Shown here: positions 10,500 through 21,737 of the stretch, piece by piece | How positions within the stretch are numbered: the stretch's first letter is position 1 | How the letters are laid out: each line of letters opens with the position of its first letter | Source: Rhodospirillaceae bacterium | GTDB taxonomy: Bacteria; Pseudomonadota; Alphaproteobacteria; Kiloniellales; DSM-21159 | NCBI GenBank assembly: GCA_006969625.1 | Contig: CP030885.1 | Location: 3,297,430-3,361,429 of the forward strand | Direction of reading: 5' to 3' | DNA length: 64,000 nt | Program-made: the position numbers and the translations under genes | The notes under the pieces: generated by a model | What the model was told of the DNA's origin: nothing | What the model saw: the letters and a program-made list of their open reading frames with translations, nothing else | Database searches by the model: none

Positions 10500-11015
10500 T
10501 CAGATGCCTTCTTTACCGCGGGCGATGGCGACGACGCCGGTGCGGCTCATTTCGACCATGCCGAGCGGTTTCATCAGCGCGATGAAGCGGTCCAGCTTGT
10601 CGGGGCGATGGCTGGCCTCGAAGATGAAGAAGTCCAGTCCGGCGTCCACCACCTCGGCATCGAAGATGCCGGCGATACGCAGCGCCTCGACGCGCTTGTC
10701 GCCGGTGCCGGCGACCTTCACCAGCGCCAGTTCACGCTCGACGTTCGGGCCCTGCTGGGTCAGGTCGGCGACCCGGTGGACCGGCACCAAGCGGTCGAGC
10801 TGCGCCTTGATCTGCTCCAGCACCTGGGGCGTGCCGGTGGTCACCACGGTGATGCGCGACAGCCCCTTCTCGTGCTCGACCTCTGTGACCGTCAGGCTCT
10901 CGATATTGTAGCCGCGGCCGGAAAACAGGCCGATTACGCGGGCCAGCACGCCCGGCTCGTTGTCGACCAGCACGGCGATGGTCCGCCGCTCGACGATGTT
11001 CCGTAATGCTGTCAT
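10500..11015 (-). CDS. ilvN: Acetolactate synthase small (regulatory) subunit
   Basis: 171 residues, the usual length. The N-terminal ACT domain (RRTIAVLVDNEPGVLARVIGLFSGRGYNIESLTV, residues about 10-80) binds valine for feedback control. The C-terminal domain (RELALVKVAG..., FEASHRPDKLDRFIALMKPLG) activates the catalytic subunit. It lies 159 bp downstream of ilvB on the same strand, a normal alphaproteobacterial order. Confidence 0.97.
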   Translation of the reverse strand: MTALRNIVERRTIAVLVDNEPGVLARVIGLFSGRGYNIESLTVTEVEHEKGLSRITVVTTGTPQVLEQIKAQLDRLVPVHRVADLTQQGPNVERELALVKVAGTGDKRVEALRIAGIFDAEVVDAGLDFFIFEASHRPDKLDRFIALMKPLGMVEMSRTGVVAIARGKEGI

Positions 11016-11174
11016 CTGCGACCTATCGGGTCGGCCGGGCGAAAGGCGGCCGGGAGTGGGAACGGCGCGCGGCGGTACACGAACGAAGCGGCAGCGGCTT
11101 CCTAGCCGCCCGCGCCGCGCGGGGCAAGGCCATCATGACGGTCGGCGCCCGATCCGAGCAGACGCCGACGCGGC

Positions 11175-13028
11175 TCAGACCAGCACCATGCCCTCTTCGC
11201 TGATCGGCTTGGCGGCCTTGTCGTCCGGGCCCAGCAGCATCTCGTAGTGCGCCGCGCCGGAGGGGATCATCGGGAAGCAGTTCTCCTCCTGCGCGACGCA
11301 GCAGTCGAAGATCACCGGCTCGGGCGTCTCGATCATCTCACGGATCTTGTCGTCCAGCTCTTCCGGCTTCTCGCAGCGAATGCCGTGCGCCCCGAAGGCT
11401 GCGGCCAGGGCGACGAAGTCGGGCAGGCTGGCGCTGTAGCTCTGCGAGTAGCGGCCGCCGTGCAGCAGCTCCTGCCATTGGCGCACCATGCCCATCCACT
11501 GGTTGTTGACGATGAAGACCTTCACCGGCAGCTCGTACTGCGCCAACGTCGACATCTCCTGGATGTTCATCAGGATCGATGCCTCGCCGGCGACGTCGAC
11601 GACCAGCGCGTCGGGGTGCGCGATCTGCACGCCCATCGCGGCCGGCAGGCCGTAGCCCATGGTCCCTAGCCCGCCCGAGGTCATCCAGCGGTTCGGCCGC
11701 TCGAACTTGAAGTACTGGGCAGCCCACATCTGGTGCTGACCGACCTCGGTGGTGATGTAGGTCTCGATGCCCTTCTCGCGCTCGACCGCGGCGGTCAGCT
11801 CGTACAGCCGCTGGATGGCGTACTGCGGCTTGATGACGGCGCCCTTCTGCTCGTAGCGCAGGCAGTCGCGGCCGCGCCAGGCCTCGATCTGCTGCCACCA
11901 AGCGTCCAACGCCTTGCGGTCCGTGTGCGCACTACGGCGCTTCCACTCGGCCAGGATGGCGCGCAATGCCGCCTCGGCGTCGGCCACCACCGGCAGCTCG
12001 ACCATCACGTTCTTGTTGATGGAGGAAGGGTCGATGTCGATGTGGATTTTGGTCGAGTTGGGCGAGAAGTCGCTGAGCCGGCCGGTCACCCGGTCGTCGA
12101 AGCGCGCGCCGACGTTCAGCATGACGTCGCAGGAGTACATGGCCAGGTTGGCCTCGTACGTCCCATGCATGCCCAGCATGCCGAGGAACTGCGGGTCGCT
12201 GCCGGGCACGGCGCCCAGGCCCATCAGCGTATTGGTCACCGGCGCGCCGGTCAGGTGCACCAGCTCGGTCAGCAGGCGACAGGCCTCCGGCCCGGCGTTG
12301 ATGACGCCGCCGCCGGCGTAGATCATCGGCCGCCTGGCCCCCTGCAGCAGATCGACCACCCTGGCGATCGCCGCCGGATCCGGCTCGGTCTGCGGGCGAT
12401 AGCTGCGATGCACCACCCGCTCCTTCTCGACGTAGCCGCCCTTGGCCTGCAGCACGTCCTTGGGCAGGTCGACCACGACCGGCCCGGGGCGCCCTGTCGA
12501 GGCCACGTAGAAGGCCTCGTGCAGGATGCGCGGCAGGTCGGCGACCGACTTGACCAGGTAGTTGTGCTTGGTGCAGGGCCGCGTGATGCCGGTGGTGTCG
12601 GCCTCCTGGAAGGCGTCATTGCCGATCAGGTGAGTCGGCACCTGGCCGGTCAGGCAGACGACGGGAATCGAGTCCATCAGCGCGTCGGTCAGGCCGGTCA
12701 CCGCGTTGGTCGCGCCCGGCCCGGAGGTGACGAGCACGCAGCCCACCTTGCCGGTCGAGCGGGCGTAGCCCTCGGCGGCGTGCACGGCCGCCTGCTCGTG
12801 GCGCACCAGGATGTGCTGGAGCCGGTTCTGCTCGAACAGCGCGTCGTAGATCGGCAGGACCGCGCCGCCGGGATAGCCGAAGACGACCTCGACGCCCTGG
12901 TCCACCAGCGCCTTGACGACCATCTCGGCGCCCGTGTGGGTCGCGGTCGGCTGATGGGCGGCGGCCTGCGCCTCGGCGGGCGCCGCATCGGCCGACGTTG
13001 TCTCGACGGCCTTCAGGGTGGCGGGCAT
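11175..13028 (-). CDS. ilvB: Acetolactate synthase large (catalytic) subunit
   Basis: 617-residue ThDP enzyme condensing pyruvate with pyruvate or 2-oxobutyrate, the first common step of valine, leucine and isoleucine synthesis. A 30-residue Ala-rich N-terminal extension precedes the core. The catalytic Glu is in VRHEQAAVHAAEGYAR. The central FAD-binding domain follows, and the ThDP motif is present as GEASILMNIQE...VNNQ near the C-terminus. A promoter-like TTGACC-N17-TAGGTT lies 108 bases upstream. The close position of miaA upstream allows read-through as well. Confidence 0.96.
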   Translation of the reverse strand: MPATLKAVETTSADAAPAEAQAAAHQPTATHTGAEMVVKALVDQGVEVVFGYPGGAVLPIYDALFEQNRLQHILVRHEQAAVHAAEGYARSTGKVGCVLVTSGPGATNAVTGLTDALMDSIPVVCLTGQVPTHLIGNDAFQEADTTGITRPCTKHNYLVKSVADLPRILHEAFYVASTGRPGPVVVDLPKDVLQAKGGYVEKERVVHRSYRPQTEPDPAAIARVVDLLQGARRPMIYAGGGVINAGPEACRLLTELVHLTGAPVTNTLMGLGAVPGSDPQFLGMLGMHGTYEANLAMYSCDVMLNVGARFDDRVTGRLSDFSPNSTKIHIDIDPSSINKNVMVELPVVADAEAALRAILAEWKRRSAHTDRKALDAWWQQIEAWRGRDCLRYEQKGAVIKPQYAIQRLYELTAAVEREKGIETYITTEVGQHQMWAAQYFKFERPNRWMTSGGLGTMGYGLPAAMGVQIAHPDALVVDVAGEASILMNIQEMSTLAQYELPVKVFIVNNQWMGMVRQWQELLHGGRYSQSYSASLPDFVALAAAFGAHGIRCEKPEELDDKIREMIETPEPVIFDCCVAQEENCFPMIPSGAAHYEMLLGPDDKAAKPISEEGMVLV

Positions 13029-13135
13029 CTTCGGTTCCTCGCACTTGCCTTCGCAGGCGCAGCAAGCGCCGCGAAGAACTGGGTTTTGGCGTGTCGCTCC
13101 GGCCGGGTACGGTGGCCACCCGGCGGAGGAAGCGC

Positions 13136-13164
13136 AACCTAGTGCGGGCTCGTCAGGCGGTCAA
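13136..13164 (-). promoter_or_regulatory. Housekeeping-type promoter of ilvB at the 3' end of miaA
   Basis: The minus strand has TTGACC, 17 bases, TAGGTT. This is a close match to the -35/-10 consensus with ideal spacing. The -35 element lies in the last codons of miaA, and the adjacent upstream miaA tail is strongly AT-rich (AAAATT and TTTTTG runs), like an UP element. Predicted transcription starts about 100 bases before ilvB. Confidence 0.55.
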
Positions 13165-14109
13165 CAAAAACTGATCAATTTTCGAAAAGATTCTAGGCAG
13201 ATGTTTTTCTGAAAATTGCGTTTCCATAATAAAAATGCGCGTATTGTGTCGCAAAACCTGAGTGCGCAGCCAGGTGAGCTGGCGCTTGGCGTAGCGTCGG
13301 GTCGCCTGCTGCGCTGCGGCAAGCGCTTGATCCAAAGACATTTCTCCACGCAGATGCGCGGCGAACTGGGCGACCCCCAATGCCTTCATGGCTGGCATGC
13401 GCGGATCGAGGCCGCGCGCCAGCAGCGCGCGCACCTCAGCCAGCGCGCCGGCCTCCAGCATCGCCGCCAGCCGGGCGTCGCAGGCGGCATAGAGCGCCTC
13501 GCGCGACGGCAGCAGCACGACCCAGAAGAAGCGCCAGGGCGCCGGCGCCCCTGCCGCCGCGGCCTGCCAGGCGGCAAGGCCGCGGCCGGTCGCTTCCAGG
13601 ACCTCCCAGGCCCGCTGCAACCGCTGGGCGTCGTTGGAATGCAGCCGCGCTGCGGTGGCCGGATCGCGATCTCGTAGCTCGGCATGCAGGCCCGCCGGTC
13701 CGATCTGCGCTAGCCGCCGCGCCGCCGCCGCTCGCACCTCGGAGGGGATCGGCGGCAATTCGGCGATCCCCTCGGTGAGTGCCTTGAGATAGAGGCCGGT
13801 GCCCCCGCACAGCACCGGCAGCCGGCCCTGGGTCCGCGCCGCCGTCATCTCGCTCAGCGCCATCTGCCGCCAGCGCCCTGCCGAACAGCGTTCCGTGGCA
13901 TCCAGCACCCCGAACAACCGGTGCGGCGCGCGGGCTCGGGTCTGCGCATTCGGCTGCGCCGTCAGGATCGGCAGGTCCCGGTACACTTGCATGGAATCGG
14001 CGTTGACCACGCTGCCACGCCGCGCCTCGGCCAAGCCGGCGGCCAGAGCCGACTTGCCGCTGGCGGTCGGGCCGGCGACGATCACGGCAGGAGGCGGGGT
14101 CTCGGTCAT
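13153..14109 (-). CDS. miaA: tRNA dimethylallyltransferase
   Basis: 318 residues. It adds an isopentenyl group to A37 of tRNAs that read UNN codons. The P-loop GPTASGKS is at residues 13-20, followed by NADSMQVYRDLPILTAQP, GGTGLYLKAL, and the C-terminal RRYAKRQLTWLRTQ. The final 35 residues (FIMETQFSEKHLP...) are encoded by DNA of much lower GC than the rest, yet the end FSKIDQFLLTA resembles alphaproteobacterial MiaA tails, so the frame is intact. The start at 14109 is set by the P-loop. It diverges from serB with 97 bp between them. Confidence 0.95.
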   Translation of the reverse strand: MTETPPPAVIVAGPTASGKSALAAGLAEARRGSVVNADSMQVYRDLPILTAQPNAQTRARAPHRLFGVLDATERCSAGRWRQMALSEMTAARTQGRLPVLCGGTGLYLKALTEGIAELPPIPSEVRAAAARRLAQIGPAGLHAELRDRDPATAARLHSNDAQRLQRAWEVLEATGRGLAAWQAAAAGAPAPWRFFWVVLLPSREALYAACDARLAAMLEAGALAEVRALLARGLDPRMPAMKALGVAQFAAHLRGEMSLDQALAAAQQATRRYAKRQLTWLRTQVLRHNTRIFIMETQFSEKHLPRIFSKIDQFLLTA

Positions 14110-14206
14110 GCGCAGACGGGTCCGGGTGCGCCCGGCCGCCGGACGTCGACCGCCCGGCGCGGGGCCGGCTTGTGTGCCGGGCCGGGCCGGATTATGCAAG
14201 GCCGCC

Positions 14207-15106
14207 ATGACCCATGTCCTGACCTTGGTGGCCGATCCGGCACGGCGCCCGCTCGGCGAGACCGCGGTCGCCGCCGTCCGCACCGCCTTGGCAGCCGGCG
14301 GGGCCCAGGTCGGCCCGAGCGACTGGCTGTCGCCCGAGGAGGCCTGCGACCTGCCGTTCGCGGCGCTGGACCCGCAGGCGGCGGAGCGGCTGGCGCGCGA
14401 GGCGCTGGACGATTTCCCTGTGGACCTGGCGGCGCAGGCGCAGGCCGGCCGACGCAAGCGGCTGCTGGTCGCCGACATGGAGTCGACGATCATCGGCCAG
14501 GAGATGCTGGACGAACTGGCCGAAGCGGTCGGGCTGCGCGCCGAGATCGCCGAGGTGACCGCGCGTGCCATGGCCGGCGAGCTGAACTTCGAGGCGGCGC
14601 TGCGCGCACGCGTCGCCAAGCTCGCCGGCCTGGACGCGAGGACGGTCGAGCGGGCGGCCGAGCGCATGACCTTTAATCCGGGCGCCCGCGCGCTGGTACG
14701 CACGCTCGAGCGCACGGGCATGCCCTGCATTCTGGTCTCAGGCGGCTTCACGCTCTACGCCGAGGCGGTGGCCGAGGCCTGCGGCTTCTCCGGCGTCCAG
14801 GCCAACGTGCTGGAGATCGAAGCGGGGCAAGTAACCGGTCGCGTACGGGAGCCGATCCTGGGCCGCGAGGCCAAGCTCGCGGCGCTCGAGTCGCACTGTG
14901 CACGGCTCGGCATCGCGCCGGCGGCGGCCTGCGCCGTCGGCGACGGCGCCAACGACCTGGCGATGTTGAACGCGGCCGGCCTGGGCGTCGCCTACCGCGG
15001 CAAGCCGGCGGTGCGCGCCGCCGCCCGCTTCGCCCTCGACGTCGCCGACCTGACCGGGCTGCTTTTCTTCCAGGGATACCGCCGGGCGGACTTCGCCGAG
15101 GCCTGA
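14207..15106 (+). CDS. serB: Phosphoserine phosphatase
   Basis: 299 residues. It hydrolyses phosphoserine, the last step of serine synthesis. The N-terminal ~85 residues are a degenerate ACT-like domain. The HAD catalytic motif I is VADMESTIIGQEMLDE, in which the second Asp of DxDxT is Glu, as is usual for many SerB proteins. Motif II is VSGGFT, and motif III lies at GDGANDLAML. The ATG at 14207 follows GCCGCC without a strong ribosome site; the family length supports it. Confidence 0.95.
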   Translation: MTHVLTLVADPARRPLGETAVAAVRTALAAGGAQVGPSDWLSPEEACDLPFAALDPQAAERLAREALDDFPVDLAAQAQAGRRKRLLVADMESTIIGQEMLDELAEAVGLRAEIAEVTARAMAGELNFEAALRARVAKLAGLDARTVERAAERMTFNPGARALVRTLERTGMPCILVSGGFTLYAEAVAEACGFSGVQANVLEIEAGQVTGRVREPILGREAKLAALESHCARLGIAPAAACAVGDGANDLAMLNAAGLGVAYRGKPAVRAAARFALDVADLTGLLFFQGYRRADFAEA

Positions 15107-16083
15107 GTGGCCCGGCGGCTACTGCGGGCGCGCCGGCAGGCTGCGGGACAGGAAGCCGGCAATCCGCATGGCCAGCGCCTGCAGGCGCGCCGGGCGGTCG
15201 GGTTCGGCGGGCGCTTCGGTCTGTGCCTCGCCGGGCGGCGGCAGCGGCATCACCAATGCTTCGCGCGCGCCCTCGAACGGCACGACGACCGGCGTCAGCG
15301 GCAGCAGCGTCTCCCACCTCGCCACCTGTCGCGGGTCCGGTTCCACCAGCAGCGCCGGCAATCGGACCCGGCTGAGGTCCGTCTCCGCAGCGGCCGCCGC
15401 CTCCGCCGCCAGCAGGACGAGAGCGCCGATGCGCGCGTCGCGCCGCACGACACGCAGCGGCGACTCGCCGGCTGCGGCTCCTGCGCCGGCCAAATGCAGC
15501 ACGGCCGTGGCTGCCGCTGCGTGGCCGAGAACGGCGATGCGGTCGGCGTCGGCGACGCCGGCGAAGCGGGGGTCGGCCAGAACGGCATCGAGCGCCCTGG
15601 CGAGCTGGTCCGGCCGTGCCGCCTCCGCAGCCGGCGTGCCCAGGTCCTGGTCGTCGCGGCGGCTGGTGCCCGGGTGCTCCACCGCGGCGACGATCCAGGC
15701 GCAGCGCGCCACCTGCGCGGCCAGCGCATGGTGCTGCAGCGGACTGCCCCCGACATCGTGCGAGATCAACAGGAGACCGAAGCGCCGGGTGCGGGCCGGT
15801 GGGGCGTCCAGGGCGGCGACGAAGCGCGCGGCGCCGCGGCGTTGCGGCACCTCGGTTGCGGCCGTCGGATACCACAGCAGGATCGAACCGCGGCGGCCGT
15901 CGGGCGTCACGAAGGCGCCATAGGCGAGGCCAGCGTCCCAATCGCACGACGTGCCGGGACCCTCAGCGGACCCAAAGGCCGCGGTCGGCAAGGTGGCGAG
16001 AACCCAGATAAGGCTGAACGCCACCAGAGCCGCGGCGAAGCGGCGCAGCGTCCGTGAGGCGGCAAGAGGGCCGGCGGCGGACG

Positions 16084-17538
<1,455 letters not shown>

Positions 17539-17722
17539 CTGGGTATCCTTTCGGACGTCGCAGACTGCCGGCCGGCGGGCGGTCCCTGCGTCGGGGAGCG
17601 TCCGCTCGGCCTTCTCCCCAACATGGCGCCGGCGGCGGCGCCGGCAATCGCGAGTGTGACTCAAAGCATCGCGAGGTCAAACGGCGCAGTCGGCCCGCCG
17701 CACGGCAGGGGTGTACGCCAGT

Positions 17723-17908
17723 CTAGCCGCGCAGCAACCAGACCGCCACAAGGCCGATTGCAGCGGCGGTCAGGCCGGCCAGGCGCAGGCTGTCGGCCGG
17801 CATCTCGGAGAGCTGGCGATAGAGCGCGCGCGGTGCGCCGGGGAAAAGCGCCAAAATGCAGCCCTCGATGACGAAGATCAGGGCAATGGCGGTTAGCAGA
17901 TCGGTCAT
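17723..17908 (-). CDS. DUF2065 (YjeT-like) small membrane protein
   Basis: 61 residues with two membrane helices (TDLLTAIALIFVIEGCILALF and LAGLTAAAIGLVAVWLL) joined by PGAPRALYRQLSEMP, the family signature. DUF2065 genes regularly sit between hflC and degP. Its function is unknown; a link to FtsH-HflKC quality control is inferred only from this conserved position. Confidence 0.92.
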   Translation of the reverse strand: MTDLLTAIALIFVIEGCILALFPGAPRALYRQLSEMPADSLRLAGLTAAAIGLVAVWLLRG

Positions 17909-18015
17909 CGGGCGGTCCGCAAGCCCCGCGGCATGAACGGACGAGCGGCCGCCCGCTCACCGGCGGGCGGCTGCCCGGTTGCGCCGGACGGCGCAGATAA
18001 CCGCCACTCGTGGGC

Positions 18016-19077
18016 CTACTGCGCGGCACCGTCCTCCGGCTCGGAGGCGGCGACCGGGTTGTTCTGTGGACCGCTGGACAGCGGCGTCTGGGCGCGCTGC
18101 TCGGGATTACGCTCGATATTGCGCACGCCGGCAGGCAACTCGTTGAAGAAGCGGAAGAACTCGTTGTCCGGCGGCAGCACCAACAAGGAGTTCTCGCCGC
18201 GGATCGCTTCGCTGTAGGCCTGCATCGAGCGGTAGAAGTCGAAGAACTCGGCATCCTGCCCGAAGGCCTCGTTGAGGAGGCGGGTCCGCTCGCCCTCGCC
18301 CTCGCCGCGCAGAATGTCGGAATCGCGCTGGGCCTCCGCGCGGATCACGGTCGCCTCGCGGTCGGCCGAGGCAGTGATGCGCTGGAACTGTTCCTGGCCC
18401 TGGGCACGGAACTCGGCCGCGTCGCGTTCGCGCTCGGCACGCATGCGCTGGTAGACCGAGTCGCTGACCTCCTGCGACAGGTCGGCGCGGCCGATGCGCA
18501 CGTCGAGCACGTCGATGCCGAAGCCGCGGCGTCGCTGGCCCACCGGAGCGGCGGTATCGGTCACCTCCACCTCCCCGACGGTGGTGGTGCCCACCTCGAC
18601 GGCGACTTCGCGCACCGCCACGTTGAGCTGGCTCTGGATGCGCTGCATGATCTCGGCGCGCTCCTCGGATAGGACGCTCGCCAGGGTCACCTCGCCGAGC
18701 GCGTCGCGCACCGCGTTGTTGACGATGGGGCCGAGGCGGTCGCGAAGGCGCGCTTCGTTGTTGACCGTCTCGTAGAAGCGGACCGGATCGGTGATGCGGT
18801 AGCGCACGAAGACGTCGACGTTCAGCCGGCGCTGGTCGGACAGCACCACGGTTTCCGGCGAGGGATCGAGGTTCAGCACCCGTCGGTCGAAGTAAACGAC
18901 GTTCTGGATGAACGGCAGCTTCCAGTTCAGTCCCGGATCCTGCACGACCCGCTTGATCGCGCCGAACTGCAGGACCAGCGCCTGCTGGGTCTGGTGCACC
19001 GTGAACAGACCCTGGTAGGCCACGAGACCGAGCACGAGCAGCAGAATACCGCCGATGAGGGCGAAACGCTTGGGCAT
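18016..19077 (-). CDS. hflC: HflC, SPFH-domain regulator of FtsH
   Basis: 353 residues. An N-terminal membrane anchor (FALIGGILLLVLGLVAYQGLF) is followed by the Band-7/SPFH domain (TVHQTQQALVLQFGAIKRVV..., DRRVLNLDPSPETVVLSDQRRL) and a coiled coil (RMRAERERDAAEFRAQGQEQ). A Pro/Gln-rich tail ends the protein. HflK and HflC form the cage around FtsH in the inner membrane. It lies 17 bp after hflK. Confidence 0.96.
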   Translation of the reverse strand: MPKRFALIGGILLLVLGLVAYQGLFTVHQTQQALVLQFGAIKRVVQDPGLNWKLPFIQNVVYFDRRVLNLDPSPETVVLSDQRRLNVDVFVRYRITDPVRFYETVNNEARLRDRLGPIVNNAVRDALGEVTLASVLSEERAEIMQRIQSQLNVAVREVAVEVGTTTVGEVEVTDTAAPVGQRRRGFGIDVLDVRIGRADLSQEVSDSVYQRMRAERERDAAEFRAQGQEQFQRITASADREATVIRAEAQRDSDILRGEGEGERTRLLNEAFGQDAEFFDFYRSMQAYSEAIRGENSLLVLPPDNEFFRFFNELPAGVRNIERNPEQRAQTPLSSGPQNNPVAASEPEDGAAQ

Positions 19078-19094
19078 GATGTTGTCCTCTCCGC

Positions 19095-20330
19095 CTACTG
19101 CTGGCTCTGCGTGCCGGTCTGGCCACTGCGCGCGGTTCCGTCGCCACCCATGCGGCCGCGCAGCTGATCGAGCGGCAGGTAGGGAATCGCCCCGGAGTCG
19201 GTCTGCATGATCACCTTGTCGGTGTCGCGCAGGATGTTCTGCACGGTCTCGAGGTACATGCGACGGGTGGTGACGGAGGGGTTCTGCAGATACGCCTCGT
19301 AGACGTTCAGGAAGCGCTGCGCCTCACCCTGGGCCTCGTTGATCAGCCGCTCGCGGTAGGCTTCGGCCTCCTGGATCATCCGCTGCGCCTCGCCGCGCGC
19401 CTCCGGGATCACCTGATTGCGGTAGGCGTCGGCCTGGTTGCGCAGACGGTCGAGGTCCTGGCGGGCACGCTGCACATCCTCAAAGGCGTCGACCACCTGC
19501 TGCGGCGGCTGCACGTCCTGCAGGTTGACCTCGGTGATGAAGATGCCGGCCTGATAGTCGTTGAGGATCTGCTGCAGGGTGTCACGGGTCCGCGACGCCA
19601 CCTCGTTGCGCGCGTCGGTCAGCGCCGGCTGGATGTCGGTCCGGCCGATGATCTCGCGCATGGCGCTCTCGGCAGCGATCTTGATCGTCGACTCCGGGTC
19701 GCGGATGTTGAAGAGGAACTCGCCGGCGTTGCTGATCCGCCACTGCACGGCGAAGTCGATGTCGATGATGTTCTGGTCGCCGGTCAGCATGAGGCTTTCC
19801 TCGGCGATGTCGCTCGCCCGGTTGCCTGAGGTGCCGCGGTAGCCGATCTCTATCTGGCGGATCTCCTCGACGTTCGGCGTCACCGACGTCTCGATCGGCC
19901 AGGGCAGGTGCCAATGCAGGCCCGGTCCCGCCAGGTTGCCCTGGTTGGCCCACTCTCCGAAGCGCAGGACGACGCCCTGCTGGCCGGGGCTGACGGTGTA
20001 GAAGCCGGAGGCCAGCCACAGAACCAGCAGCACGGCCGCCACGATGCCGAGACCGCGCCCGCCGCCGAGGCCGCCGGGCAGGATGTTGCGCATGCGCTCC
20101 TGGCCGCGCCGGATCACGTCCTCGAAATCGGGAGGCCGGTTGCCGCCGCCCGGACCCCAGCCGCCACCACCGGAGCCCCAGCCGCCATTGCCGCCGCCGG
20201 AGCCGCGGCCACCGCCCCAGGGGCCGCCGCCGCCGGAGCCACCGCCACCGCCGGAGCCGCCGCCGCCGGAGCCACCGCCCCAGGGTCCACCACCGCCGCC
20301 GGAGCCGCCGCTACCCGATTGCCAAGGCAT
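19095..20330 (-). CDS. hflK: HflK, SPFH-domain regulator of FtsH
   Basis: 411 residues. The first 80 residues are an extreme Gly/Ser/Trp-Gly repeat (GGGGPWGGG units), encoded by a G+C-rich triplet-like tract at about 20120-20325. One membrane helix (GIVAAVLLVLWLASGFYTV) is followed by the SPFH domain (SPGQQGVVLRFGEW...) and the coiled coil. It is the first gene of hflK-hflC-DUF2065-degP and diverges from mrp across 223 bp. Confidence 0.96.
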   Translation of the reverse strand: MPWQSGSGGSGGGGGPWGGGSGGGGSGGGGGSGGGGPWGGGRGSGGGNGGWGSGGGGWGPGGGNRPPDFEDVIRRGQERMRNILPGGLGGGRGLGIVAAVLLVLWLASGFYTVSPGQQGVVLRFGEWANQGNLAGPGLHWHLPWPIETSVTPNVEEIRQIEIGYRGTSGNRASDIAEESLMLTGDQNIIDIDFAVQWRISNAGEFLFNIRDPESTIKIAAESAMREIIGRTDIQPALTDARNEVASRTRDTLQQILNDYQAGIFITEVNLQDVQPPQQVVDAFEDVQRARQDLDRLRNQADAYRNQVIPEARGEAQRMIQEAEAYRERLINEAQGEAQRFLNVYEAYLQNPSVTTRRMYLETVQNILRDTDKVIMQTDSGAIPYLPLDQLRGRMGGDGTARSGQTGTQSQQ

Positions 20331-20553
20331 ACTGTCCTGTCTCCCTGAATTCCCCGTGCGCGGACGGGCGGCATCGCGCCGCTGCCACTACAGCCGGGAA
20401 GGCTTCCTTCATCCCTTCGACCGAACGGCGCACGCTTTGCGCACCCCGTGGACAAGCCGGCGACGCGCCCCCTATATCTCGCGTCGCGACGGCCGGCCAC
20501 TCCGGCCCCTTTCGGTTCCGACCGATATCGGCACAAGCGCGGAGAATTCAAGC

Positions 20554-21705
20554 ATGAGCCGCATCACCGAAGCCGAGGTGCTCGAGGCCCTGAAGCAGGT
20601 GCAGGACCCGGACCGCGGCGGCGACATCGTCGCACTGGGCATGATCCAGGGCCTTGTGGTCAAGGAGGGCAACGTCGGCTTCGCCATCGAGGTCGATCCG
20701 AAGCGCGGACCCAAGCTTGAACCCCTGCGCAAGGCCGCGGAAGCGGCGGTCAACGCGCTACCGGGTGTTCTGTCGGTGACGGCGGTGTTGACGGCGGAAA
20801 GCGGCGGCGGTGCGCCGGCCCCAGCCTCGGCGCCGGCGAAGGCGTCGGCCCCGGCACCCGCCGCGGGAGCGCGCGCCGGCAGCGGCGGTGGCCAGGCACA
20901 GGCGCTGGTGCCGGGGGTGAAACACATCGTCGCGGTGGCCAGCGGCAAGGGCGGCGTCGGCAAGTCGACGACCGCCGCCAACCTGGCGCTGGCGCTGGCG
21001 CGCGAGGGCCTGCGCGTCGGCATGCTCGACGCCGACATCTACGGCCCCAGCCAGCCGCGCATGCTGGGCATCTCCGGCCGGCCCAGCTCGCCGGACGGCA
21101 AGACGCTGAAACCGCTGGAGAACTACGGTATCAGGGTGATGTCCATGGGCTTCCTGGTCGCCGAGGACACGCCGATGATCTGGCGCGGGCCGATGGTGCA
21201 GTCGGCGCTGCAGCAGATGCTGCGCGACGTCGAGTGGGGCGAACTCGACGTGCTGGTGGTCGACATGCCGCCGGGCACCGGCGACGCCCAGTTGACCATG
21301 GCCCAGCAGGTGCCGCTGTCGGGCGCGGTGATCGTCTCGACGCCGCAGGACATCGCCCTGCTCGACGCCCGCAAGGGCCTCAACATGTTCCGCAAGGTCG
21401 ACGTGCCGGTGCTCGGCATCGTCGAGAACATGTCGCTCTACATCTGCCCCGAGTGCGGCCACGAGGCGCACATCTTCGGCCATGGCGGCGCCAAGCGGGA
21501 GGCCGAGAAGCTGGGCATGGAGTTCCTCGGCGAGCTGCCGCTGACCATCGAGATCCGCGAGACCTCCGACGGTGGCCAGCCGATCGTCGTCTCGCACCCC
21601 GACAGCCCCTTCGCCGAGGCCTATCTGAAGATCGCGCGACGCATGTGGGAGAAGCTGTCCGGCGCCGCCGGCAAGCGCCAGGCGCCGCGGATCGTCATGC
21701 AGTGA
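20554..21705 (+). CDS. mrp: Mrp/NBP35 family Fe-S cluster carrier ATPase
   Basis: 383 residues. An N-terminal MIP18-like domain (RITEAEVLEALKQVQDPDRG..., residues 1-90) is joined by an Ala/Pro linker to a P-loop ATPase with the deviant Walker A KGGVGKST near 132, DADIYGPSQPR, and the C-x2-C pair of SLYICPECGHE that holds a bridging Fe-S cluster. It delivers Fe-S clusters to apo-proteins. The start has GGAG 9 bases upstream. Confidence 0.96.
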   Translation: MSRITEAEVLEALKQVQDPDRGGDIVALGMIQGLVVKEGNVGFAIEVDPKRGPKLEPLRKAAEAAVNALPGVLSVTAVLTAESGGGAPAPASAPAKASAPAPAAGARAGSGGGQAQALVPGVKHIVAVASGKGGVGKSTTAANLALALAREGLRVGMLDADIYGPSQPRMLGISGRPSSPDGKTLKPLENYGIRVMSMGFLVAEDTPMIWRGPMVQSALQQMLRDVEWGELDVLVVDMPPGTGDAQLTMAQQVPLSGAVIVSTPQDIALLDARKGLNMFRKVDVPVLGIVENMSLYICPECGHEAHIFGHGGAKREAEKLGMEFLGELPLTIEIRETSDGGQPIVVSHPDSPFAEAYLKIARRMWEKLSGAAGKRQAPRIVMQ

Positions 21706-21737
21706 GACGCCTGCAATGAGACACCCGCAATGAGACG
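21703..21737 (+). repeat. Three short tandem repeats at the mrp/lipoprotein junction
   Basis: Repeats of 14 bases with consensus TGAGACRCCYGCAA begin at 21703, 21717 and 21731, the last partial. The first begins with the mrp stop codon; the second and third each carry an ATGAGA that could start translation, but only the third opens the lipoprotein frame. It looks like a small slippage duplication of a start region. Confidence 0.6.

Noticed and set aside
20120-20325. Repeat array resembling a triplet expansion or CRISPR-like region
   Set aside because: It is the in-frame Gly-rich N-terminus of HflK; there are no spacers and no constant repeat length.
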